64,000 nt of DNA from Pseudomonas sp. PA27(2017) (GTDB taxonomy: Bacteria; Pseudomonadota; Gammaproteobacteria; Pseudomonadales; Pseudomonadaceae). The first letter of the stretch is position 1, and each line of letters starts with the position of its first letter. Shown here in pieces: positions 10,970 through 20,020 of this stretch. The position numbers and the translations under genes were made by a program. The DNA is taken from positions 1-64,000 of the forward strand of contig NZ_MSXW01000012.1 in the NCBI RefSeq assembly GCF_001945445.1. Reading direction: 5' to 3'. The notes below the pieces were generated by a model, which made no database searches, was not told the origin of the DNA, and saw only the letters and a list, made by a program, of their open reading frames with translations.

Positions 10970-11695
10970 ATGCACACGCTAGAACGCATTTACCCGCTGA
11001 AGATGGATGAGCGCTTGGCTGCCGACCAGGCAACCCTCGACCTGCACCTGCAGCGTTACGGGTTCGCCAGCCGCTCCCTGCGGGGTCAGCGGGTGCTGGA
11101 TATGGCCTGTGGTTGCGGCTACGGCAGCGCCATGCTGGCCGAGCAGCATCCGGACAAGCAGGTGGTCGGCATCGATATCGACCCCGAAGCGATCGCTTAC
11201 GCCCAGGCCAACTATCAGCGCGAGAACCTGCGTTACCAGTGCGCCAATGCAGAAACCTTCGCCGACGACGCGGGCTTCGACAGCATCGTCAGCCTGGAAA
11301 CCATCGAGCACCTGCCCAGCCCGCAACGCTTGATCGGCAATTACGTACGGCTACTGGCCAAAGGTGGGGTAATCATCGCCTCCGTACCGACCACACCGAC
11401 CCTGGACGGCAATCCCCATCACCTGCATGACTTCAGCCCGCGCAGCTTCTTCGCCCTGTTTCGCCGCCATGGCCTGCGGCCAGGGGCACGCTTCGAGCAG
11501 ATCCAGCGCTGGGAGTTTTCCGGGCTGTTCAAAAAACCGCAGAAAGCGGCTCGCGAGCATCGCTCCGAAGGAGTCGGCAACGCCGTACTGGCTTACTACC
11601 GTCGGCACCCGCTGTACCTGTTCAAGCGCCTTTTCTCGATCCTGCGCTACGGCCTCAGCAACCGCTACCTGACTTGCCGGTTCAGTGCCGACTAG
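10970..11695 (+). CDS. Class I SAM-dependent methyltransferase
   Basis: A cytoplasmic methyltransferase of 241 residues. Motif I is VLDMACGCGYGSAML, motif II is VVGIDIDPEAI, and SIVSLETIEHLPSPQ is the post-II strand typical of the UbiG/Methyltransf_11 group. The C-terminal half contains HHLHDFSPRSFFALFRRHGL, which resembles methyltransferases linked to cell-surface glycans. The substrate is not known. The ATG at 10970 has AGGGA nine bases upstream. The gene ends close to a REP-like palindrome. Confidence 0.8.
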   Translation: MHTLERIYPLKMDERLAADQATLDLHLQRYGFASRSLRGQRVLDMACGCGYGSAMLAEQHPDKQVVGIDIDPEAIAYAQANYQRENLRYQCANAETFADDAGFDSIVSLETIEHLPSPQRLIGNYVRLLAKGGVIIASVPTTPTLDGNPHHLHDFSPRSFFALFRRHGLRPGARFEQIQRWEFSGLFKKPQKAAREHRSEGVGNAVLAYYRRHPLYLFKRLFSILRYGLSNRYLTCRFSAD

Positions 11696-11744
11696 TCAGG
11701 GCTGAACAAGAAGGTAAGTGACGAAAGCTGTCCCTAACCCACTT

Positions 11745-11808
11745 GTGGGAGCGGGCGGGGACGCCCAGTCCATGCCGCGAAAAAGTCACGGGCATGGCCC
11801 GTTCCCAC
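11745..11808. repeat. REP-like palindrome, GTGGGAGC family
   Basis: The ends GTGGGAGCGGGC and GCCCGTTCCCAC form an inverted repeat with one mismatch. An inner CCATGCC/GGCATGG pair makes a second stem. The sequence is related, in opposite orientation, to the element at 55732-55780 (shared core TTTTCGCGGGCATGGACT-like). It lies between two convergent genes and could also aid termination. Confidence 0.7.
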
Positions 11809-11849
11809 AGGCAAAAGCAACAATGCCTGCTTTTGCCTTGAACCGCCCT

Positions 11850-14168
11850 TTAACGCGGTACCGCAGGCTTCTTCGCCGGTTTCTTGCTCTTGCCTTTGCC
11901 AGCCCCTGCACGCTCGCGGGCAGCCTGCTGGTTACGTGCTTCAGCGGCGGCCTTGGCCTGCTCGCGCTTGTCCCAGGGTTTGCTGCCATCACTACCACGC
12001 GGCGGCAGGCCGGTGTGCTGGGTGAGAATGCGTCCACCCGCCGGTTTGCCGCCGCCATTGCCAGCGACCTTCTTGCTACCGGCCGGCGTGGAGTTCTTGC
12101 GCCGGGCACTCTGGTACTCATCGGCCTTCGGCTGATAGGTCGGGATCAGCTGATGCTTGCCATCACCGATCAGATCCGCACGGCCCATGCGCTGCAGCGC
12201 CTCGCGCAACATCGGCCAGCCTTTTGGATCGTGGTAGCGCAGGAACGCCTTGTGCAAACGCCGCTGCTCTTCGCTCTTGACGATGGTCACCGCGTCGCTC
12301 TTGTAGGTGACCTTGCGCAGCGGGTTCTTGCCTGAGTGGTACATAGCCGTGGCCGTGGCCATCGGCGACGGGTAGAACGCCTGCACCTGGTCAGCACGGA
12401 AGCCGTGCTCCTTGAGCCACAAGGCCAGGTTCATCATGTCTTCATCGGTAGTGCCGGGGTGGGCTGCGATGAAATAAGGAATCAGGTACTGCTCCTTGCC
12501 CGCTTCCTTGGAGTACTTCTCGAACATGCGCTTGAACTTGTCATAGCTGCCAATGCCCGGCTTCATCATCTGGTTGAGCGGACCTTCCTCGGTGTGTTCC
12601 GGGGCGATCTTCAGATAACCACCGACGTGGTGGGTGACCAGCTCCTTGACGTACTCCGGCGACTCGACGGCCAGGTCGTAACGCAAGCCCGACGCGATGA
12701 GGATCTTCTTCACGCCCGGCAACGCACGGGCACTGCGGTACAGCTGGATGAGCGATGAGTGATCGGTGTTCAGGTTCGGGCAGATGCCAGGGAACACGCA
12801 AGACGGCTTGCGGCACGCGGATTCGATTTCCGGACTCTTGCAGGCGATGCGATACATGTTCGCGGTCGGGCCGCCCAGGTCGGAAATGACGCCTGTGAAT
12901 CCAGGCACCTTGTCGCGAATTTCCTCGATCTCACGAATGATCGACTCTTCGGAACGGTTCTGGATGATGCGACCTTCGTGCTCGGTGATCGAGCAGAAGG
13001 TACAGCCGCCGAAGCAGCCGCGCATGATGTTCACCGAGAAGCGGATCATGTCGTAGGCCGGGATCTTTTCCTTGCCATACGCCGGATGCGGAATGCGCGC
13101 ATAGGGCATGCCGAACACGTAGTCCATTTCCTCGGTGGTCATCGGAATGGGGGGCGGGTTGAACCACACGTCGATTTCGCCATGCTTCTGCACCAGCGCA
13201 CGGGCGTTGCCCGGGTTGGTTTCCAGGTGCAGCACGCGGTTGGCGTGAGCGTAGAGCACCGGATCGTTGCGCACCTTTTCCATGGACGGCAGACGAATCA
13301 CCGTCTTGTCGCGGGTCATCTTCGGGCTGGCGAGAATCTGCACGACCTTGGCTTCGTTCGGGTCCTCGACCTCCCCCTTCTCCTGCTCGATGGCGCAGGC
13401 CTGGGTGTCCTGGGTATTCACGTACGGGTTGATGATCTTGTCGATCTTGCCCGGGCGGTCAATGCGCGTAGAGTCGACTTCGTACCAGTCCTTCGGCGTA
13501 TCACGGCGAATGAACGCGGTGCCGCGCACATCGGTGATGTCTTCGATCTTCTGGCCGTAGGACAGGCGCTGGGCAACCTCGACGATGGCTCGCTCGGCAT
13601 TGCCGTAGAGGAGAATATCGGCAGCTGCGTCGATCAGAATCGAGTTGCGCACGCGATCCTGCCAGTAGTCGTAATGGGCGATGCGGCGCAACGATGCCTC
13701 GATGCCACCGAGCACGATCGGCACGTGCTTGTACGCTTCCTTGCAGCGCTGGCTGTACACCAGGCTGGCGCGATCCGGACGCTTGCCCGCCAGGCCGCCC
13801 GGTGTATAGGCGTCGTCGGAGCGGATCTTCTTGTCCGCGGTGTAGCGGTTGATCATCGAGTCCATGTTGCCGGCCGCCACGCCGAAGAACAGGTTCGGCT
13901 CGCCGAGCTTCATGAAGTCGTCTTTGGACTGCCAGTTCGGCTGGGCGATGATGCCCACGCGAAAGCCCTGGGCTTCCAGCAGACGGCCGATGATCGCCAT
14001 GCCGAACGAAGGATGGTCGACGTAGGCATCACCGGTAACGATGATGATGTCGCACGAATCCCAGCCGAGCTGATCCATCTCCTCCCTGCTCATCGGCAGG
14101 AAAGGCGCCGGGCCGAAACACTCGGCCCAGTATTTGGGATAGTCGAACAGCGGCTTGGCGGCTTGCAT
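11850..14168 (-). CDS. YgiQ family radical SAM protein
   Basis: A cytoplasmic iron-sulfur protein of 772 residues. It matches the YgiQ family, including [20 protein letters not shown], which holds the CxxxCxxC cluster-binding site for radical S-adenosylmethionine chemistry. The N-terminus ([21 protein letters not shown]) is also diagnostic. The reaction is unknown for the family. The last roughly 90 residues form a low-complexity, Lys/Ala/Gly-rich basic tail ending [13 protein letters not shown], which suggests nucleic-acid or ribosome contact. It is convergent with the methyltransferase. Confidence 0.9.
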   Translation of the reverse strand: MQAAKPLFDYPKYWAECFGPAPFLPMSREEMDQLGWDSCDIIIVTGDAYVDHPSFGMAIIGRLLEAQGFRVGIIAQPNWQSKDDFMKLGEPNLFFGVAAGNMDSMINRYTADKKIRSDDAYTPGGLAGKRPDRASLVYSQRCKEAYKHVPIVLGGIEASLRRIAHYDYWQDRVRNSILIDAAADILLYGNAERAIVEVAQRLSYGQKIEDITDVRGTAFIRRDTPKDWYEVDSTRIDRPGKIDKIINPYVNTQDTQACAIEQEKGEVEDPNEAKVVQILASPKMTRDKTVIRLPSMEKVRNDPVLYAHANRVLHLETNPGNARALVQKHGEIDVWFNPPPIPMTTEEMDYVFGMPYARIPHPAYGKEKIPAYDMIRFSVNIMRGCFGGCTFCSITEHEGRIIQNRSEESIIREIEEIRDKVPGFTGVISDLGGPTANMYRIACKSPEIESACRKPSCVFPGICPNLNTDHSSLIQLYRSARALPGVKKILIASGLRYDLAVESPEYVKELVTHHVGGYLKIAPEHTEEGPLNQMMKPGIGSYDKFKRMFEKYSKEAGKEQYLIPYFIAAHPGTTDEDMMNLALWLKEHGFRADQVQAFYPSPMATATAMYHSGKNPLRKVTYKSDAVTIVKSEEQRRLHKAFLRYHDPKGWPMLREALQRMGRADLIGDGKHQLIPTYQPKADEYQSARRKNSTPAGSKKVAGNGGGKPAGGRILTQHTGLPPRGSDGSKPWDKREQAKAAAEARNQQAARERAGAGKGKSKKPAKKPAVPR

Positions 14169-14208
14169 GGCGGTAACCGTTTTTGATCAGGAATTTCACG
14201 GGGCGCGG

Positions 14209-14217
14209 AATATAGCA
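14209..14217 (-). promoter_or_regulatory. Candidate extended -10 promoter of the ygiQ-like gene
   Basis: On the minus strand TGCTATATT is an extended -10 element placed about 40 bases upstream of the YgiQ start codon. The -35 region is poor. Confidence 0.35.
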
Positions 14218-14366
14218 CAAATTTTAACCAAACCCGACTGCCACGCTAGGTTGTACCGGGCATCCGATAGCAGGTATCGCGCTTCGCTTTGGTCATTCAA
14301 AAGCACAGCGTTCGGTGTACGCTTAGGCTTACACAACAAGACCCGCTCGCCTCCAGGAGCCCCCGC

Positions 14367-16217
14367 TTGCAGCGCCTAGCCACATTCCTGTCGCAGATCC
14401 TGATCCTGGCGACCCTGAGCCTTTCGGCGCAGGCCGAGGTCATCAGCCTGACGGCCAGCAGCAGCGGCCAGAGTCTCAACGGCCAGGTGGAATTGCTCGA
14501 AGATCCCGGCGCGGCGCTGAGCATCGACGACATGGCCGACCCGGCCGTGCAGCAGCGCTTCACGCCCGCCAACGGCAAGGCCAGCGTTGGCCAGAACCCC
14601 AACCCCTGGTGGGTCAAGGTGACTCTGCGCGCAGAGACCATGGCGCCCAGCCAGTGGTGGCTGGAAGTCGCCTCGGTCACCCTGCTCGACCTGCAGTTGT
14701 ACTTTCCAGACGGCCAGGGAGGCTGGCAAAAGCGCCAGTCCGGGGAGAAGGTGAGTTTCGCCGAGGGTCGCGACCATCCCCACCGCCGCATGCTGTTGCG
14801 CCTGCCAGAACTGGGCGAGCAGCCACTCACCTTTTACCTGCGCAGCTATGACCCGGCCGGCAACTCCTTTCCGCTCAAGGTCTGGCAACTGGACGACTTG
14901 AAAACGCAGGCCGCCGGGGAAAATCTCTGGCTCGGCGTGATCTACGGCGTGATCACTGCGCTGCTGCTCTACAACCTGTTCATCTTCCTGGCACTGCGTG
15001 ACAGCGCCTACTTCTGGTACGTGGTGACCACCGCCGGCGCGCTGTTGATGATTCTCGGCATGACCGGCCATGGCTTCCAGTACCTGTGGCCCGGCTCGGC
15101 GGTGCCCTTCTGGCTCGATCGCATCAGCGTGCCGGCACTGTGGGGCTTCGGTGCCTGCCGCTTCACTCAGAAACTGCTGCAGACCCGCCGTTTCCTGCCC
15201 TGGGCTCATCATTTGCTGACCATCAGCTGTGCCCTGTACCTGACCGCCGTCGCGGCCGACGCCTTTGGTCTGCGCGCGGTTGGCGCCTGGATTTTCGTGC
15301 TGCTGGCGATCACCACCATCCCCACCGCCATCTGGGCTTCGCTGAAGCGCTGGCGCCAGGGCTACTTTCCGGCCTGCCTGTACTTCTGCGGGTACGGCAT
15401 GATCCTGGCGAGCGTCAATCTGCTGTTGCTGCGCGCTACCGGCATCATTCAGCCAGCGGCCTGGAACAGTTATGTGTTTCCGGTCGCGGTGGCGCTGGAG
15501 TCGATCTTGTTCTCGTTCGCCCTCGCCTACCGCATCCAGTTGCTGAAGAACCAGCGGGCTGAAGCGCTGCAGCGCGCCGACGAGGAAAAAGGCGCGCGCC
15601 TGGCCCAGGTACAGGCCAGCGCCGATGATCTGCAACTGGCCGTGGACCGGCGTACCGCCGAACTGAAAAGCGCCAACCTGCAACTCTCCCAGCAGAAGCA
15701 AGAATTGCGGCATGCCGCCTTTCACGATGCCCTGACCGACCTACCCAACCGCCGCCATCTGGTGGAGCAGTGCGAGAGCGCCTTGCGCGGTGCGCGGCAG
15801 AGCGATGAAAACCTGGCACTGCTGCTGATCGACCTGGATCACTTCAAACCGATCAACGACCAGCACGGCCACGATGCCGGCGACATGCTGTTGCAGCACA
15901 TCGGCCGAAGGCTGCGCGAGCATGTGCGCGGCAGCGATACGGTGGCGCGCCTGGGCGGGGATGAGTTCGCGGTATTGATCGGCGGCGCCGATGCCCAGCA
16001 CTACGCCAGGGATGTCGCCGAACGCCTGCTCGCCGAACTGGCTCGGCCAGTGGACTATGCCGGCCACGCCCTGACCGTCAGCATCAGCATCGGCGCGGCG
16101 TTCTATCCCCAGCATGCCGAGCAGTTCGCCGGCCTCTACAAGGCAGCCGACCAGGCGCTCTATCAGGCCAAGGCAGCCGGCCGCTCGGGTTACGCGGTGT
16201 TCCAGCCGGCCGGCTGA
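14367..16217 (+). CDS. 7TM-DISM diguanylate cyclase, TTG start
   Basis: A membrane-bound diguanylate cyclase of about 616 residues. It has a signal peptide (LILATLSLSAQA) and a periplasmic 7TMR-DISM extracellular domain. Seven hydrophobic helices follow (starting LWLGVIYGVITALLLYNLFIF), then a coiled coil (about residues 395-450) and a GGDEF domain. The active site LGGDEFAVLIGG is intact, so c-di-GMP synthesis is expected. I chose TTG at 14367 because AGGAG lies eight bases upstream and the signal peptide starts there. It converges on dnaB, with only four bases between stop codons. Confidence 0.88.
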   Translation: MQRLATFLSQILILATLSLSAQAEVISLTASSSGQSLNGQVELLEDPGAALSIDDMADPAVQQRFTPANGKASVGQNPNPWWVKVTLRAETMAPSQWWLEVASVTLLDLQLYFPDGQGGWQKRQSGEKVSFAEGRDHPHRRMLLRLPELGEQPLTFYLRSYDPAGNSFPLKVWQLDDLKTQAAGENLWLGVIYGVITALLLYNLFIFLALRDSAYFWYVVTTAGALLMILGMTGHGFQYLWPGSAVPFWLDRISVPALWGFGACRFTQKLLQTRRFLPWAHHLLTISCALYLTAVAADAFGLRAVGAWIFVLLAITTIPTAIWASLKRWRQGYFPACLYFCGYGMILASVNLLLLRATGIIQPAAWNSYVFPVAVALESILFSFALAYRIQLLKNQRAEALQRADEEKGARLAQVQASADDLQLAVDRRTAELKSANLQLSQQKQELRHAAFHDALTDLPNRRHLVEQCESALRGARQSDENLALLLIDLDHFKPINDQHGHDAGDMLLQHIGRRLREHVRGSDTVARLGGDEFAVLIGGADAQHYARDVAERLLAELARPVDYAGHALTVSISIGAAFYPQHAEQFAGLYKAADQALYQAKAAGRSGYAVFQPAG

Positions 16218-16221
16218 GCCG

Positions 16222-17616
16222 TCACTCGTCGTCGAACTGGTAGCTGCCGGGCGCCAGGTTCTCGAAACGCGAGTACTTGCCGAGGAAGGCCAGGCGCGCG
16301 GTCCCCAGGGGGCCGTTACGCTGCTTGCCGATGATGATTTCGGCGACGCCCTTGTACTCGGTCTCCGGGTGGTAGACCTCGTCCCGGTATACGAAAAGGA
16401 TGATGTCGGCGTCCTGCTCGATCGCCCCGGATTCACGCAAGTCGGAGTTGATCGGGCGCTTGTTGGGCCGCTGCTCCAGACCCCGATTGAGCTGCGAGAG
16501 GGCAATGACCGGGCAGTTGAATTCCTTGGCCAGCGCCTTGAGCGAGCGCGAGATCTCGGAAATCTCGTTGACCCGGCTATCACCGCTGGAGCCGGGAATC
16601 TGCATCAGCTGCAGGTAGTCGACCATGATCAGGCCGATCTCGCCGTGCTCGCGGGCCAGACGCCGGGTGCGTGCGCGCATTTCGCTGGGCGAGATACCGG
16701 CGGTGTCATCGATGAACAGTTTGCGGTCATTGAGCAGGTTGACCGCCGAGGTCAGCCGCGGCCAGTCGTCATCGTCCAGGCGGCCGGCACGCACTTTGGT
16801 CTGGTCGATGCGACCGAGGGACGCCAGCATACGAATCACGATGGATTCGGAAGGCATCTCCAGGGAATATACCAGGATCGACTTGTCGCTGCGCATCAGC
16901 GCGTTTTCCACCAGGTTCATGGCGAAGGTGGTCTTACCCATCGACGGACGACCGGCGACGATGATCATGTCGGCCGGCTGCAGGCCGCTGGTCAGGTTGT
17001 CCAGGTCGGTGAAGCCAGTGGACAGGCCGGTGATCGCGTCACCGTTGTTGAACAGCTCGTCGATGCGGTCGATGGCCTTGACCAGGATGTCGTTGATGCC
17101 CACCGGGCCACCGGTCTTCGGTCGCGCTTCGGCGATCTGGAAGATCAGCCGCTCGGCCTCGTCGAGAATTTCCTCGCCGGTACGGCCTTCGGGTGCGTAG
17201 GCACTGTCGGCAATCTCGTTGCTGATGCCGATCAGTTTGCGCAGAGTGGCGCGCTCGCGAATGATCCCCGCGTAGGCCTTGATGTTGGCCACCGACGGCG
17301 TGTTCTTGGCCAGCTCGCCCAGATACGCCAGGCCGCCGACCTGCGACAACTGCCCTTCCTTGTCGAGCTGCTCGGACAGGGTAACCACGTCGAACGGCTG
17401 GTTGCGCTCGGCGAGCTTGAAGATGGCGCGAAAGACCAGGCGATGGTCATGGCGATAGAAGTCGCCATCGGACACCTGATCCAGCACGCGCTCCCAGGCG
17501 TTGTTGTCGAGCATCAAACCACCGAGCACCGCCTGCTCGGCCTCGATCGAGTGCGGAGGCACCTTCAGGGCTGCGGTTTGCAGGTCGTACTGTTCGGGGA
17601 TGCTGATGTCGTTCAT
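16222..17616 (-). CDS. dnaB: Replicative DNA helicase DnaB
   Basis: The hexameric helicase that unwinds DNA ahead of the replication fork; 464 residues from MNDISIPEQ. The N-terminal primase/loader-binding domain (about 20-125) precedes a RecA-like domain with Walker A GRPSMGKTTFA, Walker B LIMVDYLQLM and the arginine-finger region VIALSQLNRGLEQR. No intein is present. The ATG at 17658 is less likely because it lies within the terminator hairpin upstream. The gene follows rplI, as in other Pseudomonas. Confidence 0.97.
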   Translation of the reverse strand: MNDISIPEQYDLQTAALKVPPHSIEAEQAVLGGLMLDNNAWERVLDQVSDGDFYRHDHRLVFRAIFKLAERNQPFDVVTLSEQLDKEGQLSQVGGLAYLGELAKNTPSVANIKAYAGIIRERATLRKLIGISNEIADSAYAPEGRTGEEILDEAERLIFQIAEARPKTGGPVGINDILVKAIDRIDELFNNGDAITGLSTGFTDLDNLTSGLQPADMIIVAGRPSMGKTTFAMNLVENALMRSDKSILVYSLEMPSESIVIRMLASLGRIDQTKVRAGRLDDDDWPRLTSAVNLLNDRKLFIDDTAGISPSEMRARTRRLAREHGEIGLIMVDYLQLMQIPGSSGDSRVNEISEISRSLKALAKEFNCPVIALSQLNRGLEQRPNKRPINSDLRESGAIEQDADIILFVYRDEVYHPETEYKGVAEIIIGKQRNGPLGTARLAFLGKYSRFENLAPGSYQFDDE

Positions 17617-17643
17617 GGGCGCCTGGAAAGAATGCTTGCGGTG

Positions 17644-17684
17644 AAAAACAAAGGGCACGGTACCGCTTTCGCAATACCGTGCCC
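17644..17684 (-). terminator. Terminator between rplI and dnaB
   Basis: A 10-bp stem, GGGCACGGTA/TACCGTGCCC, is followed on the minus strand by TTTGTTTTT. It is a good intrinsic terminator for the ribosomal-protein operon, located just before the dnaB start, so dnaB probably depends on partial read-through or its own promoter. Confidence 0.7.
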
Positions 17685-17737
17685 GATGTTAGCGGGAAGG
17701 CACCTGAGTGCAAACCCGCTAAGCAGTTCGCTGAGAA

Positions 17738-18184
17738 TTAAGCAGCGACTACGACAACCTTGACGGTTGCTTCGACGTCGCTGTGCAGGTGCACGGCTAC
17801 GTCGTACTCGCCAACCTGGCGAATGGTGCCGTTCGGCAGACGCACTTCGGCCTTGGCCACTTCAACGCCGGAGGCGGTCAGGGCGTCAGCGATGTCGTGG
17901 GTGCCGATGGAACCGAACAGCTTGCCTTCATCGCCAGCGGTAGCGGTGATGGTGACTTCCAGCTCAGCCAGCTGAGCAGCGCGAGCTTCGGCGGACGCCT
18001 TCTTCTCGGCAGCAGCTTTTTCCAGCTCGGCGCGACGTGCTTCGAAAGCAGCGACGTTGGCTTCGGTGGCAGCGGTAGCTTTGCCTTGCGGCAGCAGGAA
18101 GTTACGGCCGTAACCGGCTTTAACGTTCACTTTATCGCCCAGGTTGCCCAGGTTGGCGATTTTTTCCAGCAGGATGACTTCCAT
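17738..18184 (-). CDS. rplI: 50S ribosomal protein L9
   Basis: The large-subunit protein that binds 23S rRNA near the L1 stalk; 148 residues, normal length. The N-terminal signature [19 protein letters not shown] and [13 protein letters not shown] are diagnostic. A long connecting helix rich in Ala/Glu/Lys (about residues 40-75) precedes the C-terminal domain. It is the last gene of the rpsF-rpsR-DUF2232-rplI run and ends before an intrinsic terminator. Confidence 0.98.
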   Translation of the reverse strand: MEVILLEKIANLGNLGDKVNVKAGYGRNFLLPQGKATAATEANVAAFEARRAELEKAAAEKKASAEARAAQLAELEVTITATAGDEGKLFGSIGTHDIADALTASGVEVAKAEVRLPNGTIRQVGEYDVAVHLHSDVEATVKVVVVAA

Positions 18185-18205
18185 TTGGGTGTTACCTCTT
18201 AACTT

Positions 18206-19099
18206 TTAACCTTCACCGTTGGCGGGACCCGAACCGGGCTTGTCCGCCAGACGACCACGAAAATCAAACAGACTGTCGACGATGGCTAACACCACCAGCA
18301 AGGGAAAGGTCAGCTGCATGAACAGCAGCAGCGTGATGTACATACCGACCAGCCAGAACTTCGACAGTCGGCCCTTGGCAACCAGCCCGTGCAACAGGGC
18401 GACGCCTGCGAACGCCAGCGGAACACTGCACAACGGTGTCAGCATGGCCATCTCGACACCCAGACTGGGCCCGAGCAGCATGCCGACCAGCAGCAACATC
18501 GCCAGCATCGGCGGAAATCTCAGCTCACGAAACTCGGAGCCGAAACCTCCAGGGTTGTACAACGCCGCTTGCCAGAACCGCCCAAGCATCAGGCTCAGCA
18601 AGCTGACCACCTGCAGCAACGCTGCCAGCAATCCGGTCAGGATCGGTGCAATGAGACTCTGCAGAAGCGCCTGATCGTCCACCGACATCTGCTGGTGAAC
18701 CCCATCGAACATCTGCGGCAGCAGCTTGCTCAGCTCCTGCGCCATGGCTTCGATGGGCTCGCGGAACGTCGCCCCCAAAACCAGTCCATACACCAGGCCC
18801 AGCGCGATGCTGAACAACAGCACCCGCCTCCAGGACGGATTGGCGCGCAGCACGCACGCCAGCCCCAGCGCGCCCAGCAGCACCAGCAAGGTGCGCGGTT
18901 CGCCGAAGTACCACCAGCCAATGGCCGGCAGCAACGCCCAGGCGAGGATGCCGATGGCATCACTCAGGCCGCGCCGCAGAAGCACCAGGCTTCCCGCGGC
19001 GGCACTCAACCAGAACAGCAGCGGCAAAGCTGCAGAACCGACCACCACGAGGGTGGCCTGCATACGGCCGCGCATGATGAATTCTGCCAAGGCGCGCAT
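18206..19099 (-). CDS. DUF2232-like multipass membrane protein in the S18-L9 operon
   Basis: An inner-membrane protein of 297 residues with about eight hydrophobic segments (for example LVVVGSAALPLLFWLSAAAGSLVLL and MLAMLLLVGMLLGPSLGV). It corresponds in position to P. aeruginosa PA4933 and resembles the DUF2232/YybS family. The family function is unknown. It lies within the ribosomal-protein operon, 36 bases after rpsR and 21 before rplI, so it should be expressed at growth-rate-linked levels. There are no catalytic motifs that I recognise. Confidence 0.75.
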   Translation of the reverse strand: MRALAEFIMRGRMQATLVVVGSAALPLLFWLSAAAGSLVLLRRGLSDAIGILAWALLPAIGWWYFGEPRTLLVLLGALGLACVLRANPSWRRVLLFSIALGLVYGLVLGATFREPIEAMAQELSKLLPQMFDGVHQQMSVDDQALLQSLIAPILTGLLAALLQVVSLLSLMLGRFWQAALYNPGGFGSEFRELRFPPMLAMLLLVGMLLGPSLGVEMAMLTPLCSVPLAFAGVALLHGLVAKGRLSKFWLVGMYITLLLFMQLTFPLLVVLAIVDSLFDFRGRLADKPGSGPANGEG

Positions 19100-19135
19100 G
19101 CGATATATCCCTTACTACTTGTCGAACGTCAGATC

Positions 19136-19366
19136 TTAACGGCCGTGGCTGTCGGTGTAGGGCAGCAGGGCCAGGAAGCGGGCGCGCTTGATAGCGGTAG
19201 CCAGCTGACGCTGATAACGAGCCTTGGTACCGGTAATACGGCTAGGAACGATTTTGCCGGTTTCCGAGATGTAGGCTTTCAGAGTGTTGAGATCTTTGAA
19301 ATCGATCTCTTTCACGTCTTCAGCGGTGAAACGGCAGAATTTACGACGACGGAAGAAACGTGCCAT
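19136..19366 (-). CDS. rpsR: 30S ribosomal protein S18
   Basis: A small-subunit protein of 76 residues that pairs with S6 on the platform of the 30S subunit. [18 protein letters not shown] and the C-terminal [23 protein letters not shown] are near-universal signatures. Cys11 is present; in other bacteria this position in S18 can contribute to a metal site, but a lone Cys does not show that here. It is 28 bases after rpsF in the same operon. Confidence 0.98.
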   Translation of the reverse strand: MARFFRRRKFCRFTAEDVKEIDFKDLNTLKAYISETGKIVPSRITGTKARYQRQLATAIKRARFLALLPYTDSHGR

Positions 19367-19394
19367 GGGATTGGCTCCTCAATAGATCCGGTGA

Positions 19395-19817
19395 TTACTC
19401 GTCAGCGTTGTCGCTGTCGTTGTTGTCGCTGTCATCGCCGTCGTTGGACTCGGCGTTTTCAGGACGTTCACGACGCTCACGGCGCTCACTGCGGTTTTCT
19501 TCGGCCTTGAGCATCTCGGATTGGCCGGTAACGGCCTCTTCGCGACGGATGACCAGGTTACGGATCACGGCATCGTTGTAGCGGAAGTTGTCTTCCAGCT
19601 CGGCCAGGGCCTTGCCGCTGCACTCAACGTTCAGCATCACGTAGTGAGCCTTGTGAACGTTGTTGATGGCGTAGGCCAGTTGACGACGGCCCCAATCTTC
19701 CAGACGGTGAATTTTGCCGCCGTCTTCTTCGATCAGCTTGGTGTAACGCTCGACCATGCCGCCGACTTGCTCGCTCTGGTCCGGGTGAACCAGAAAGATG
19801 ATTTCGTAATGACGCAT
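19395..19817 (-). CDS. rpsF: 30S ribosomal protein S6
   Basis: The S18 partner on the 30S platform; 140 residues. The ferredoxin-like core ([18 protein letters not shown] to about residue 95) is standard. After it comes a charged tail of about 40 residues that turns strongly acidic ([16 protein letters not shown]). In Pseudomonas and E. coli the S6 C-terminus is the target of RimK, which adds glutamates. This tail lacks a terminal Glu-Glu but ends in Glu. First gene of the operon, with a strong candidate promoter and a leader hairpin. Confidence 0.98.
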   Translation of the reverse strand: MRHYEIIFLVHPDQSEQVGGMVERYTKLIEEDGGKIHRLEDWGRRQLAYAINNVHKAHYVMLNVECSGKALAELEDNFRYNDAVIRNLVIRREEAVTGQSEMLKAEENRSERRERRERPENAESNDGDDSDNNDSDNADE

Positions 19818-19838
19818 GAATGCTCCTTACGGGTTGTA

Positions 19839-19862
19839 GCCTGCCGCGAAATGCGGTCAGGC
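19839..19862 (-). promoter_or_regulatory. Candidate S6:S18-binding leader hairpin
   Basis: On the minus strand the rpsF leader contains a hairpin: GCCTG, then ACCGC, a short loop, GCGG, CAGGC. It lies about 20-45 bases before the rpsF start. The S6:S18 complex is known to bind a leader hairpin containing a CCG bulge in many bacteria and to repress its own operon. The position and CCG fit, but I have not matched the full consensus. Confidence 0.45.
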
Positions 19863-19936
19863 AAGGAGTGAATGACACTGTTGACTTGCTGAAACGCAGA
19901 GGCGCAAAAACGCCTGCCATGACAGCAAGGGGCGAC

Positions 19937-19965
19937 ATTCTAGAGAAGCCCCCTGGTGCACGCAA
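19937..19965 (-). promoter_or_regulatory. Sigma-70 promoter of the rpsF operon
   Basis: On the minus strand TTGCGT (19965-19960) and TAGAAT (19942-19937) are separated by exactly 17 bases. The predicted start lies about 110 bases upstream of rpsF, which leaves room for an autoregulatory leader. Confidence 0.65.
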
Positions 19966-20020
19966 GGCGATTTGGCGATTTTTTGAACAGCTGATCGCCG
20001 ACGCTGTGTCGGCGATAGTT

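Noticed and set aside
12759..14186. A 475-residue open frame antisense to the ygiQ-like gene
   Set aside because: The radical SAM gene on the other strand has diagnostic motifs throughout; the antisense translation has none.
16203..16216. A perfect 14-bp palindrome CAGCCGGCCGGCTG at the end of the diguanylate cyclase gene
   Set aside because: It lies within the coding sequence (Pro-Ala-Gly codons) and has no T run. GC-rich palindromes of this size are expected by chance here.
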